DNA from: Citreimonas sp042096055
GTDB lineage: Bacteria > Pseudomonadota > Alphaproteobacteria > Rhodobacterales > Rhodobacteraceae
DNA length: 64,000 bases
Assembly: GCF_042096055.1 (NCBI RefSeq)
Contig: NZ_JBELMH010000003.1
Coordinates: forward strand, 1 to 64,000
Reading direction: 5' to 3'
The translations under genes were made by a program, and so were the position numbers. This document shows positions 50,676-59,064 of this stretch, piece by piece (positions within the stretch are counted from its first letter, which is position 1; the number at the start of each line of letters is the position of its first letter). The notes beneath the pieces were generated by a model that had not been told where the DNA came from, ran no database searches, and saw nothing but the letters and a program-made list of their open reading frames with translations.

Positions 50676-51503
50676 ATGGCATACGTTCCCGAACACATGA
50701 GCGCCGAGCGGCCGCGCCGGGGCGCCGGCATCGCCGGTTTCCTGACGAGCCGCGCGGTCGTGGCGCCGATCGCCGCGGTCGTCGTCTTCCTGCTGCTGTG
50801 GGAGCTGATCGTCTGGATCAACGGCTGGCCTGACTACCTGATGGCCTCGCCCTCGGACCTTCCGGCGGCCTACGCGCAATACTGGGACCTGTTCCTCGTG
50901 ATGGGCTGGCAGACGCTGTGGCGCACGATCGTGGGCCTCGTTCTGGCGGTGGTCGTGGGCGTCGGTTTCGGCATGGTCATGGGCTTTTCGCGCACGATGC
51001 GCGACGCGCTCTACCCGCTGCTGGTGGGCTTCAACGCGATACCCAAGGCGACCGTCGTGCCCATCGTGGCGTTGCTGTTCGTCGGCGCTCACGATTTCAA
51101 TACGATCCTGATCGCCTTCATGATCTCGTTCTTCCCGATCGCCGTGTCGGTCAGCATCGGGCTGTCGACGCTTGAACCCGAGTACCGGGACATCCTGCGC
51201 AGCCTCGGTGCTTCGCAGACGACGATCTTCCGCAAGATCGCCCTGCCGAAGACGCTGCCGGAATTCTTCGGTGCGCTGAAGGTGTCGGTGACGCTGGCTT
51301 TCATCGGGACCAACCTGATGGAGATCGTGTCGCCTCACGGTCGCGGCTTGGGCGCGCTGTTCGACAGCGGCAAGACCAACAGCAACTATCCCCTGATGTT
51401 CGCCGTGCTGATCGCGCTCGCGTTCCTGGGGATCGTTCTCTACTACATCGTCGTCGCGCTCGAGAAGATCTTCGCCGGATGGGCGGAACGGCAGCCGGGC
51501 TGA
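50676..51503 (+). CDS. ABC transporter permease (SsuC/TauC-like)
   Basis: 275 residues with about six membrane helices. The EAA-type coupling loop is seen as YRDILRSLGASQTTIFRKIA, followed by LPKTLPEFFGALKVSV. GGAGG precedes the ATG. Forms a dimeric pore with the ATPase encoded immediately upstream. Its stop is 18 nt from the convergent molybdenum hydroxylase operon. Confidence 0.94.
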   Translation: MAYVPEHMSAERPRRGAGIAGFLTSRAVVAPIAAVVVFLLLWELIVWINGWPDYLMASPSDLPAAYAQYWDLFLVMGWQTLWRTIVGLVLAVVVGVGFGMVMGFSRTMRDALYPLLVGFNAIPKATVVPIVALLFVGAHDFNTILIAFMISFFPIAVSVSIGLSTLEPEYRDILRSLGASQTTIFRKIALPKTLPEFFGALKVSVTLAFIGTNLMEIVSPHGRGLGALFDSGKTNSNYPLMFAVLIALAFLGIVLYYIVVALEKIFAGWAERQPG

Positions 51504-51521
51504 GCGCCCGGCCGCCCCGGA

Positions 51522-53418
51522 TCAGGCGCGTTCCATCGCGGCGATGACCTTGTCCGGCGTCGCCGGCAGTTCGAGCACGCGCGCGCCGCTGGCGTCGTAG
51601 ATCGCGTTCAGGATCGCCGCGCCCGAGCCGGAAATGCCCAGCTCGCCCACGCCCTTCGACTGCATCGGGTTGGCGTGATCGTCGCGCACCGGCAGGAAAT
51701 CCACCTGCATGTCCGACGGAACGTCGGCATGCGCGGCGACGTGATAGTTGGCGAGGTCACGGTTGGCGATGTGCCCGGTGCGGGGATCGTGCTCCAGCAT
51801 CTCGGTCAGCGCGCCGCCCAGGCCCCAGACCATGCCGCCGAGCGCCTGCCCGCGCGCGGTCCGTTCGTTCAACACGCGGCCGATGTCGAACAGGCCCAGC
51901 ATCCGACGCACGCGAACCTCGCCGGTCCAGCGATGCACGGCCACCTCGGCGAAATGCGCGCCGAAGCCGGACGANNNNNNNNNNNNNNNNNNNNNNNNNN
52001 NNNNNNNNNNNNNNNNNNNNNNNNNNNNNNNNNNNNNNNNNNNNNNNNNNNNNNNNNNNNNNNNNNNNNNNNNNCCGCGCGGCCGAGTCCTGCAGCGCGT
52101 TGGGGCGCGCGGCGGCCGCCATGCCGGTGCCGATCAGCCAGTCGCCCTCGGCCCGCGTGCCGGGTGCCGGGCGATCTGCCCAGCCGAAGCGGCGCGCGCC
52201 CTCGGTCAGACAATCGGCCAGGCGCTGCTCGCCGAAGGCCTGCCCGGTCATCGGGTGGCTTGTCGAGACGTTCCTGAGCCGCAGGTCCAGCGGGTCGATC
52301 CCGGCCTCCTTGGCCAGCATGTCCATCGCCACCTCGAGCGCGACCATGCCCACCGCCTCGCCCGGCGCGCGAACCGAGCCCGAGGGCGTGCGGTGGTGCC
52401 GCGCCACTTCCTGCGCGAAATGCATCGCCAGCGCGTCGTAGGTGAACTGCGACGCGCTGCTGACGGGTTCGGAAAACGCCTCGCCCGGCAGGTTGGACAC
52501 CCGGTCGTCATGGGCCAGCGCCAGCAGTTTGCCGTCGGCATCCGTCGCCAGCCGCAGGTGCTGATGCGTCTCGGTCCGGCGCAGGACGGCGTCGAACACG
52601 GTCTGGCGCGCCATCACGACCCGCACCGGGCGGTCCAACTTGCGCGCCGCGATCGCGGCCGAGACCGCCTCGGCGCCGATGCCCAGCTTCGAGCCGAAGC
52701 CGCCGCCGACGTAGGGCGACAGGATGCGCACCCGCTCGGGGTCCACATCCAGCGCGTCGGCGAGTTCGTACCGGTTGAAGGCGACCATCTGCAGCGATCC
52801 GCGCAGCAGCAGGTTCTCGCCCTGCCACTCGGCGACCGCGGCATGCGGCTCCATCGCCGCGGCGGCATGACCGGGCGTGCGAAAGGTCACGTCGACCCGG
52901 GCGGCGGCGCGGTTCCAGGCGTCGTCCCAGTCCCCGCGGGTCTGGGGATCGTCCCGCTCGACCTCGGACGCGGTGTCGGGATCGACCTCGGCGGGCTCCG
53001 AGTCGTAGCTGACCGCCAGCCGCAGCGCGCCGTCGCGCGCGGCCTCGAACGTCTCGGCCACAACCAGCGCGATCGGCTGGCCGTGGTAATGAACCTCGCC
53101 GTCGGGACGGATCGGGCTTTCGCCAGCGGTGCCCTGCGCCGGGTTGCGCACGAAATGCGGCCCATGGAAGACGCCCAGCAGGCCGGGGATGCCGGCGATC
53201 GACTTCTCATCGATCGACGTCACGCGGCCGCGCGTTACCGTCGCACGGACCAGCACACCGTGGGCGCAGCCCTCGGGCAGGTGGTCGGCGGCGTAATCGG
53301 CGGTGCCGGTGACCTTTGCCAGCCCGTCGGGGCGCGGCATCGCGGTGCCGATCAGACCCTGCCGCGTCGAGTCGAGAAGCCGCGCCTGCGGTTCGTCCAT
53401 CTTGAAATCGAAGGTCAT
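51522..53418 (-). CDS. Molybdenum hydroxylase large (molybdopterin) subunit, PaoC/YagR-like, interrupted by a gap
   Basis: The N-terminal 448 residues (MPRPDGLAKVTGTADYAADH, YVGGGFGSKLG, SGSVRAPGEAVGM) and the C-terminal 150 residues (MQSKGVGELGISGSG) surround 100 N at 51975-52074. The C-terminal part contains the catalytic-Glu motif GVGE. Homologues are about 730 residues, so roughly 120-150 residues of the cofactor-binding domain are missing. The missing length must be a multiple of three, so the apparent frame change across the N run is an artefact. Hydroxylates aldehydes or N-heterocycles using molybdenum cofactor. ATGA overlap with the FAD subunit gene. Confidence 0.92.
51975..52074. other. 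Assembly gap of 100 N in the molybdopterin subunit gene
   Basis: Placeholder of exactly 100 N. Flanks do not overlap. Comparison with family length suggests about 0.4 kb of real sequence is absent. Confidence 0.92.
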
Positions 53419-54290
53419 GCGAAGGTCTCCGCCTTGTCGGTTCCGGTCGCGGCCTCGGACAGGCCCGTCACCTCGTGCAGCACCGATTGCAGCGTCCGGC
53501 GCAGCAGCGGCAGCTTGTAGGCGGTGTCGGGGTTCGGAGCCGCGCTTTCGGTCAGCGTCTCGGCCGCGCGCCGAAACAGGTCGGCATCCGGCGTCTCGCC
53601 GATCAGAGCGTCGGTCACTGACGCATCCACCCAAGGGCGCGGGGCGACGCTGCCGAAGGCCAGCGACAGGTCGGCGATCCGCCCGTCGCGCATNNNNNNN
53701 NNNNNNNNNNNNNNNNNNNNNNNNNNNNNNNNNNNNNNNNNNNNNNNNNNNNNNNNNNNNNNNNNNNNNNNNNNNNNNNNNNNNNNNNNNNNNAGCACGC
53801 GCAGGCCCACGGCCATGTCGGACGGGTGCGCGGCCAGACACGCCTCGGACGTGCCGAACACTGCCAGCATGCTCCCCGCGCCGCCCTGCGCGGCGCAGCC
53901 GGCACCCGGCTCGCGCTTGTTGCAGGCCATGGCGGGGTCATAGAAATACGGGCAGCGCGTGCGCTGCAGCAGGTTGCCGCCGGTGGTCGCCTTGTTGCGG
54001 ATCTGCCCCGAGGCGCCGGCCAGAATGGCGCGCGCCAGCACCGGGTAACCCGCGCGGATGCGCCGGTCGGCGGCAAGGTCGGTGTTGTTGACCAGCGCGC
54101 CGATGCGCAGACCGTCGCCGTCGGCCTCGATCCGGTCGAGTCCGGGGATGCGGTTGATGTCCACCAGCGTGTCGGGAACCTCGACCTGCAGCTTCATCAG
54201 GTCCAGCAGGTTGGTGCCGCCGGCGATGATGCGGCCGCCATCGGCGACCGTCTCCAAGCTTTCGGCGCGGCGATAATCGAAAGGTCTCAT
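53415..54290 (-). CDS. Molybdenum hydroxylase FAD subunit with [4Fe-4S] motif, PaoB/YagS-like, interrupted by a gap
   Basis: 165 residues before and 92 after the gap at 53694-53793. The FAD-binding pieces IIAGGTNLLDLMK and ATTGGNLLQRTRC are clear. The cysteine set RCPYFYDPAMACNKREPGAGC plus a later Cys (SEACLAAHPSDM) matches the extra [4Fe-4S] cluster of PaoB/YagS, which ordinary xanthine dehydrogenase FAD subunits lack. About 60 residues are probably missing (length 1 modulo 3). ATGA overlaps with both neighbours. Confidence 0.92.
   Translation of the reverse strand: MRPFDYRRAESLETVADGGRIIAGGTNLLDLMKLQVEVPDTLVDINRIPGLDRIEADGDGLRIGALVNNTDLAADRRIRAGYPVLARAILAGASGQIRNKATTGGNLLQRTRCPYFYDPAMACNKREPGAGCAAQGGAGSMLAVFGTSEACLAAHPSDMAVGLRVXXXXXXXXXXXXXXXXXXXXXXXXXXXXXXXXXXMRDGRIADLSLAFGSVAPRPWVDASVTDALIGETPDADLFRRAAETLTESAAPNPDTAYKLPLLRRTLQSVLHEVTGLSEAATGTDKAETFA
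53694..53793. other. Assembly gap of 100 N in the FAD subunit gene
   Basis: Placeholder of exactly 100 N with non-overlapping flanks. Around 0.2 kb of real sequence is likely absent by comparison with YagS length. Confidence 0.92.
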
Positions 54291-54793
54291 TCCGCCGCCT
54301 CCGCCGCGCGGGCGATGGCCGCGCGGATCATCGGGTAGGCCGAGCAGCGGCAGAGGTTGCCGCTCATCCGCTCGGCGAGTTCCTCGTCGCTCATGCCGTC
54401 GATGTCGCCCAGCGAGGACGAGACATGCGAGGGGTCGCCCCGGCCGATCTCTTCCAGCATCGCGCTGGCCGACATGATCTGACCCGAGGTGCAGAAGCCG
54501 CACTGGAACCCGTCGCAGGCCTGAAAGCTCGCCTGCATGGTGCCCGGCGCGTCGGGCGTGCCGAGGCCCTCGATGGTGGTGATCTCGTCGCCGTCGTGCA
54601 TCGCCGCCAGCGTCAGGCAGGAATTCACCCGGCGGCCGTTCACGTGCACCGTGCAGGCGCCGCATTGACCGTGGTCGCAGCCCTTCTTGGTGCCGGTCAG
54701 GCCGATCTGGTCGCGTATCGCGTCGAGCAGGCTTACCCGCTCGTCATGGCTCAGGTCATGGCGTACGCCATTGACGGTCAGTGTCGTGCGCAT
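54287..54793 (-). CDS. Molybdenum hydroxylase [2Fe-2S] subunit, PaoA/YagT-like
   Basis: 168 residues from the ATG with GGAG 8 nt upstream. Two iron-sulfur motifs are present: GCDHGQCGACTVHVNG with a further Cys in NSCL (plant-type cluster), and QCGFCTSGQ with NLCRCSAYP (helical domain cluster). E. coli PaoA has a Tat signal; none is seen here, even in the in-frame upstream extension, so the enzyme is probably cytoplasmic. First gene of the three-gene leftward operon. Confidence 0.94.
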   Translation of the reverse strand: MRTTLTVNGVRHDLSHDERVSLLDAIRDQIGLTGTKKGCDHGQCGACTVHVNGRRVNSCLTLAAMHDGDEITTIEGLGTPDAPGTMQASFQACDGFQCGFCTSGQIMSASAMLEEIGRGDPSHVSSSLGDIDGMSDEELAERMSGNLCRCSAYPMIRAAIARAAEAAE

Positions 54794-54937
54794 GGAAGCT
54801 CCGTCCCGCTGGTGCAAGGCGGCCCCGCCCCACGGGGACCGTGAGGAATACGTGCGCGACAGGATATTGTTCCCGCCCGACATGCGCCGCCGGGGGAACA
54901 GGCCCCGCGCCGGACCGGATGGCCGGCGCGGGGCGAC

Positions 54938-56341
54938 TCACATCGCCATGGACGGCAACCACAGGACGATCGCCGGGAACGCCACCAGAAGCCCGATGGT
55001 GATCGCGTCGGCGACGAAGAACGGCGTCACGCCGCGGAACACGTCCTGGACCGAGATGTCGGGCTGCACGCCCGCGACGACGAAGCAGTTGAGGCCGATG
55101 GGCGGCGTGATCAGACAGAACTCGGCCATCTTCACGACCAGGATCCCGAACCAGACCGCACACATCGGCCCCGACATGCCGAAGGCGCTGTCCTCGGCGG
55201 TCACCATAAGGCCCCCGTTCAGTGCCATGACCGCCGGGTAGACCACCGGCAGCGTCAGCAGCAGCATCCCGATCGCGTCCATGAACATACCCAGCACGGC
55301 ATAGGCCAGCAGGATGCAGATCAGGATCAGCATGGGCGAATAGGGCAGCCCGCTGATCCAGTCCGCGAAGGCCGAGGGCAGGTCCGCGAAGCCCAGGAAG
55401 CGCACGTAGATCAGCACGCCCCAGATGATCGCGAAGATCATGATCGACAGCTTGGCGGTCTCGACCAGCGCGTCGCGCAGCTCGGGCAGGCGCATGCCGT
55501 GCCACAGAGCCATGAGGAACACGAGGAAGGCGCCGATCGCGCCGCCCTCGGTCGGCGTGCCCCAGGCGTCGCCGCCGAACGGGTTGTAGACGAAGAAGAT
55601 GATGATCACGACGACCGCCACGATCGGCAGCGCCGGCGGCAGCGAGACGAAGCGTTCGCGCCACGTGAAGCCGCCCACCGGCGGGCCGAAGCCCTTGATG
55701 GTCAGCGCGAGGATGATGATCAGCGCGGCGTAGACCAGCGCCGAGAAGACGCCGGGGATGAAGCCCGCCAGCAGCAGCCGGCCCACGTCCTGCTCGACGA
55801 TGATGGCGTAGATCACCAGGATCGCCGAGGGCGGGATCAGCGAGGCGAGCGTGCCGCCCGCGGCCACGACGCCCGCGGCGAACCGCTTGTCGTAGCCGAC
55901 CTTCAGCATCTCGGGGATGGCGATCCGCGCGAACACGGCCGCGGTGGCGACCGAGGCGCCCGACACCGCAGCGAAGCCCGCGGTGGCGAAGACTGTCGAC
56001 ACCGCCAGCCCGCCCGGCACCCAGGCGATCCAGCGCTTGGCGGCCTCGAACAGGGCACGGGTGAGGCCCGCGTAATAGGCGAGGTAGCCGATCAGGATGA
56101 AGGTGGGGATCAGGCTCAGCGCCTGGCTGGCCACCTTGCCGTGGGGGACCTGCCCCGCGGTCTTGACCGCGACGCCGAGCGCCCAGCCGAAACGTTCGGG
56201 ATCATATCCCGAGCGGTCCCAGAAGATCCACACGAGGCCGACCAGACCGGCGAGCGCCGCGGCGAAGGCCACGCGCATGCCGAGGACGACCATGACCAGC
56301 AGGCCGCCGGTGACCCAAAGTCCGATTTCGGTGGATTCCAT
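54938..56341 (-). CDS. TRAP transporter large membrane subunit (DctM family), system 1
   Basis: 467 residues, about 12 membrane segments. GASVATAAVFARIAIPEM, AAGGTLASLIPPSAILVIYA and TPTEGGAIGAF are DctM hallmarks. It carries substrate with Na+ and works with the small subunit encoded just upstream (TGATG overlap). The start MESTEIGLW was chosen from that overlap; an open frame extending upstream is the shadow of the small-subunit gene. Confidence 0.95.
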   Translation of the reverse strand: MESTEIGLWVTGGLLVMVVLGMRVAFAAALAGLVGLVWIFWDRSGYDPERFGWALGVAVKTAGQVPHGKVASQALSLIPTFILIGYLAYYAGLTRALFEAAKRWIAWVPGGLAVSTVFATAGFAAVSGASVATAAVFARIAIPEMLKVGYDKRFAAGVVAAGGTLASLIPPSAILVIYAIIVEQDVGRLLLAGFIPGVFSALVYAALIIILALTIKGFGPPVGGFTWRERFVSLPPALPIVAVVVIIIFFVYNPFGGDAWGTPTEGGAIGAFLVFLMALWHGMRLPELRDALVETAKLSIMIFAIIWGVLIYVRFLGFADLPSAFADWISGLPYSPMLILICILLAYAVLGMFMDAIGMLLLTLPVVYPAVMALNGGLMVTAEDSAFGMSGPMCAVWFGILVVKMAEFCLITPPIGLNCFVVAGVQPDISVQDVFRGVTPFFVADAITIGLLVAFPAIVLWLPSMAM

Positions 56342-56970
56342 CAGTCGTGCCCCCGCACCTGTTCGGCCTCGGCGGCCGCGACCTCTGCGGCCGATTGCAC
56401 CAGCGGCACGGCCACCGGTTCCTGCAGCCCCAGGACGAAGGCCCGACCGTAGCCCCAAAGTTGCAGCACCAGCCGCACGCACAGCACCGAGAACGCCACC
56501 GGCACGACCAGTTTGGCGGGCCACAGCGGCAGGTTGATGTCGATCGAGCTGTCACGCGAGCACAGCGGCCGCGAGCAGTCGAAGCTGCGGTCGAAATGCG
56601 CCCAGGTGCCCCAGACCAGCAGGATCATCAGCACCAGGACGCCCAGCGTGGTGATGAACTCGGCCGCCCAGAGCGCGCGACCCTTCAGCGCCCCCACGAC
56701 GATGTCCATGCGGATGTGTCCGCCCAGTCGCTGCACGTAGGATATGCCGAAGATCGCGATCAGCGGCATCGCCGCCTCGATCCAGTCGACGTAGCCGCGC
56801 AGCGGTTCGTTGAACAGGTTGCGCCCCGACACCGACACCACCGCCAACACCATCAACGCGAAGGCGCCCAGCCCCGACACCAGCGCCATGCTCCATTCCG
56901 CTTTCGCCAGCCCCCGGTCCAACCGGCTGAGCAGGCTGTCATCCTCGAGAACCGATGCTGCCCCCGCCAT
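56341..56970 (-). CDS. TRAP transporter small membrane subunit (DctQ family), system 1
   Basis: 209 residues, four membrane helices. SVSGRNLFNEPLRGYVDWIE is the typical DctQ motif near helix 1-2, followed by FGISYVQRLGGHIRMDIVV. An unusually long loop of about 30 residues holds two Cys (FDCSRPLCSRD). It bridges binding protein and large subunit. Located between the binding-protein gene (112 nt upstream, with a hairpin) and the large-subunit gene. Confidence 0.93.
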   Translation of the reverse strand: MAGAASVLEDDSLLSRLDRGLAKAEWSMALVSGLGAFALMVLAVVSVSGRNLFNEPLRGYVDWIEAAMPLIAIFGISYVQRLGGHIRMDIVVGALKGRALWAAEFITTLGVLVLMILLVWGTWAHFDRSFDCSRPLCSRDSSIDINLPLWPAKLVVPVAFSVLCVRLVLQLWGYGRAFVLGLQEPVAVPLVQSAAEVAAAEAEQVRGHD

Positions 56971-57046
56971 GTGCGCCCCCCGTCACATGTTTCCGTCCAA
57001 GACTCGCATGCCCGGCCCGCTGGGCGGACCGGCCGTCGAGCCGTGA

Positions 57047-57074
57047 CGGTCCCCGGAGCATGCCCCGGGGACCG
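57047..57074 (-). terminator. Hairpin after TRAP binding-protein gene 1
   Basis: CGGTCCCCGG / CCGGGGACCG (10 bp, 8-nt loop) begins 9 nt after the binding-protein stop, before the small-subunit gene. There is no T tract, so an attenuator or 3'-stabilising role is likely. Confidence 0.6.
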
Positions 57075-57082
57075 GCCAAGCC

Positions 57083-58099
57083 TCAGTTGCTGGCGCGGTG
57101 CTCTTCCAGCGTCTCGAAGACGAGGTCGTAGAGCTCCTGCGCAGGCAGACCCTGCGCGCTCATGTCCTCGATCCAGGCCTGGTGGATCGGATCGCCGGCC
57201 ACCCGCTTGAACTCGGCCAGCTGCTCGTCCGAGATCATGACCTTCTCGACGCCCTTCTCTTCCAGCACCTCGTCCCAGCGCTGCAGCAGCTGGGCGTAGT
57301 TCTCGAGGTAGTAGTCGATCGACTCGTCGACGCTTTCGTCGAAGATCGCCTTGTGCTCGTCCGACAGCATCTCGTAGGCGTCGATGTTGACGACGATCGG
57401 GCAGTTGACCGTGCCGGGGTTCAGGTTCGCGGTCCACCAGTCGGCGCGGTTGATCGTGCCGAAGGACAGGTGCGCGTGCTGCGCGAAGGCGACCGTGTCG
57501 ACGACGCCCGATTCCATCGCCTGGTACGCTTCCGAGGACGTGACCGAGGTCGGCACGCCGCCCACGGCGCTGAACGCCTCGCCCAAGCCCCCGGTGGCGC
57601 GCACGCGCATGCCGTCGAACTCGGCCAGTTCGTCGCGCGGCTCGCCCGTGCCCACGAGGTTGTACTGCGGCATCGGCGAGGTCATCACCATCTTGGCGTT
57701 CCACTGCGCCATCTCGTCGGCCACCGCCGGGTGGTCGTAGATCGCGTGGCTGACGGCGACCTCCTCCTCGAGGTTCGACACGCCCAGGAACGGCAGTTCC
57801 AGCACGGTGATCGCGCGGTTCTTGTCGGGGTGGTAGCCGGCGCAGAACTGCGCCATCTCGAACGCCCCGATCGAGATCCCGTCGAGGTTCTCGGTGTTGT
57901 TGGACAGGCCGCCGTAGCTGATGTTCATGGTGAAGTCGCCGCCCGACTTTTCCTCGACCAGCTCGGCCAGCTTGTGCACGTGCTCGGTGAAGGCGCGGCG
58001 CGAGCCCCAGACCGACACGTTCCACTCGGTGGCAAGCGCTTCGCCCGCGAAGGTGACCGCGATCGCGGTCGTCAGAAGTTTCGCCGTCATCGACGTCAT
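57083..58099 (-). CDS. TRAP transporter substrate-binding protein (DctP family), system 1
   Basis: 338 residues with a signal peptide of about 23 residues (KLLTTAIAVTFAGEALA). EWNVSVWGSRRAFTEHVHKL opens the mature protein, and the ligand-carboxylate Arg is probably in FDGMRVRATGGLGEAF, the usual DctP position. TRAP binding proteins capture organic acids; the ligand here is unknown. It heads the system 1 operon. Confidence 0.92.
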   Translation of the reverse strand: MTSMTAKLLTTAIAVTFAGEALATEWNVSVWGSRRAFTEHVHKLAELVEEKSGGDFTMNISYGGLSNNTENLDGISIGAFEMAQFCAGYHPDKNRAITVLELPFLGVSNLEEEVAVSHAIYDHPAVADEMAQWNAKMVMTSPMPQYNLVGTGEPRDELAEFDGMRVRATGGLGEAFSAVGGVPTSVTSSEAYQAMESGVVDTVAFAQHAHLSFGTINRADWWTANLNPGTVNCPIVVNIDAYEMLSDEHKAIFDESVDESIDYYLENYAQLLQRWDEVLEEKGVEKVMISDEQLAEFKRVAGDPIHQAWIEDMSAQGLPAQELYDLVFETLEEHRASN

Positions 58100-58233
58100 T
58101 TTACGTCCTCCCAGTTGTTGTTCTGCGACGGTTCGTTCCGTCTTGAGCCCTGAACCCTACGGAAACGACGCCGGGACGCAAGCCTTCTTCCGGTCGGCTG
58201 CGACCGGGTGCCGGCGTCGCGGCTCGCCCTGCC

Positions 58234-58995
58234 CTAGCGCTGCGGCAGCCGGACGGCCGCGTCGAGGCGGATCACGGTGCCGTTGAGATACGCGTTCTCG
58301 ACGATCTGGCAGACCATCTGCGCGTATTCGCCCGGCTCGCCCAGGCGGTGCGGAAACGGGATGTTGGCGACGATCCCGGCGGTGGTCTCCTCGGGCAGGC
58401 CCTGCATCATCGGCGTGTCGAACAGCCCCGGCGCGATGGCCATGACGCGGATGCCCAGCTTGGCCATGTCGCGTGCGGCCGGCAGGCACAACGACGCGAT
58501 GCCGCCCTTGGATGCCGCATAGGCAGCCTGCCCGATCTGCCCGTCTTGATAGGCGACCGAGGCGGTGTTGACCACGACGCCGCGCTCGCCGCCCTCCAGC
58601 GGCTCGAGCTCGGACATCGCGCGGGCGGCGTGCGACATCACGGTGTAGGTCCCGATCAGGTTGACGCGGATCGTGCGCTCGAAAAGGTCGACGGCCAGCT
58701 TGCCCTCGCGGCCGACGACCCGCGCGGCACCCGCCACGCCCGCGCAGTTCACCGCGATGCGCGGGGCGCCCAGCCGCTCGACCACCTGCGCCACCGCCGC
58801 CTCGACCGAGGCCGCGTCGCCCACGTCGGCCTGCACCGCGATCCCGCCGATCTCATCGGCCATGCGCGCGGCACCCTCGCCGTCGAAATCCAGCACCGCC
58901 ACGCGCGCGCCCTCGGCCGCCAACCGCTTCGCCGTCGCAGCCCCCAGCCCGCTCGCCGCGCCGGTCACCAGCGCCACCTGTCCCTCGATGCGCAT
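58234..58995 (-). CDS. Short-chain dehydrogenase/reductase (3-hydroxyacyl-CoA dehydrogenase type 2-like)
   Basis: 253 residues. NAD-binding motif is TGAASGLGAAT; NCAGVAG, the catalytic Ser region VVNTASVAYQDGQIGQ, and the YAASKGG Tyr/Lys pair are present. The APGLFDTPMMQGLPEE stretch resembles human HSD17B10-like 3-hydroxyacyl-CoA dehydrogenases. It lies between two TRAP operons in the same orientation. Its GAAGGAGGG ribosome site directly abuts the terminator-like element that ends TRAP system 2, so expression could depend on read-through. Confidence 0.88.
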   Translation of the reverse strand: MRIEGQVALVTGAASGLGAATAKRLAAEGARVAVLDFDGEGAARMADEIGGIAVQADVGDAASVEAAVAQVVERLGAPRIAVNCAGVAGAARVVGREGKLAVDLFERTIRVNLIGTYTVMSHAARAMSELEPLEGGERGVVVNTASVAYQDGQIGQAAYAASKGGIASLCLPAARDMAKLGIRVMAIAPGLFDTPMMQGLPEETTAGIVANIPFPHRLGEPGEYAQMVCQIVENAYLNGTVIRLDAAVRLPQR

Positions 58996-59004
58996 GCCGC
59001 GCCC

Positions 59005-59054
59005 TCCTTCTTCAGCTTGAAAATACCCCAGGGGCGCGGGGGCAGTGCCCCCGC
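59005..59054 (-). terminator. Terminator-like element at the end of TRAP operon 2
   Basis: On the minus strand an 8-bp stem (GCGGGGGC / GCCCCCGC, loop ACT) is followed by GCCCCTGGGGTATTTTCAAG. Hairpin plus CTGGGGTATTTTCAAG resembles a gene-end element I recall as frequent in Rhodobacteraceae genomes. It lies between the large-subunit stop (59065) and the dehydrogenase start. Confidence 0.6.
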
Positions 59055-59064
59055 CTGCCCGTCC

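Noticed and set aside
51522..53418. Apparent frameshifted pseudogene of the molybdopterin subunit
   Set aside because: The frame change occurs only at the 100-N placeholder; both sides are intact coding sequence.
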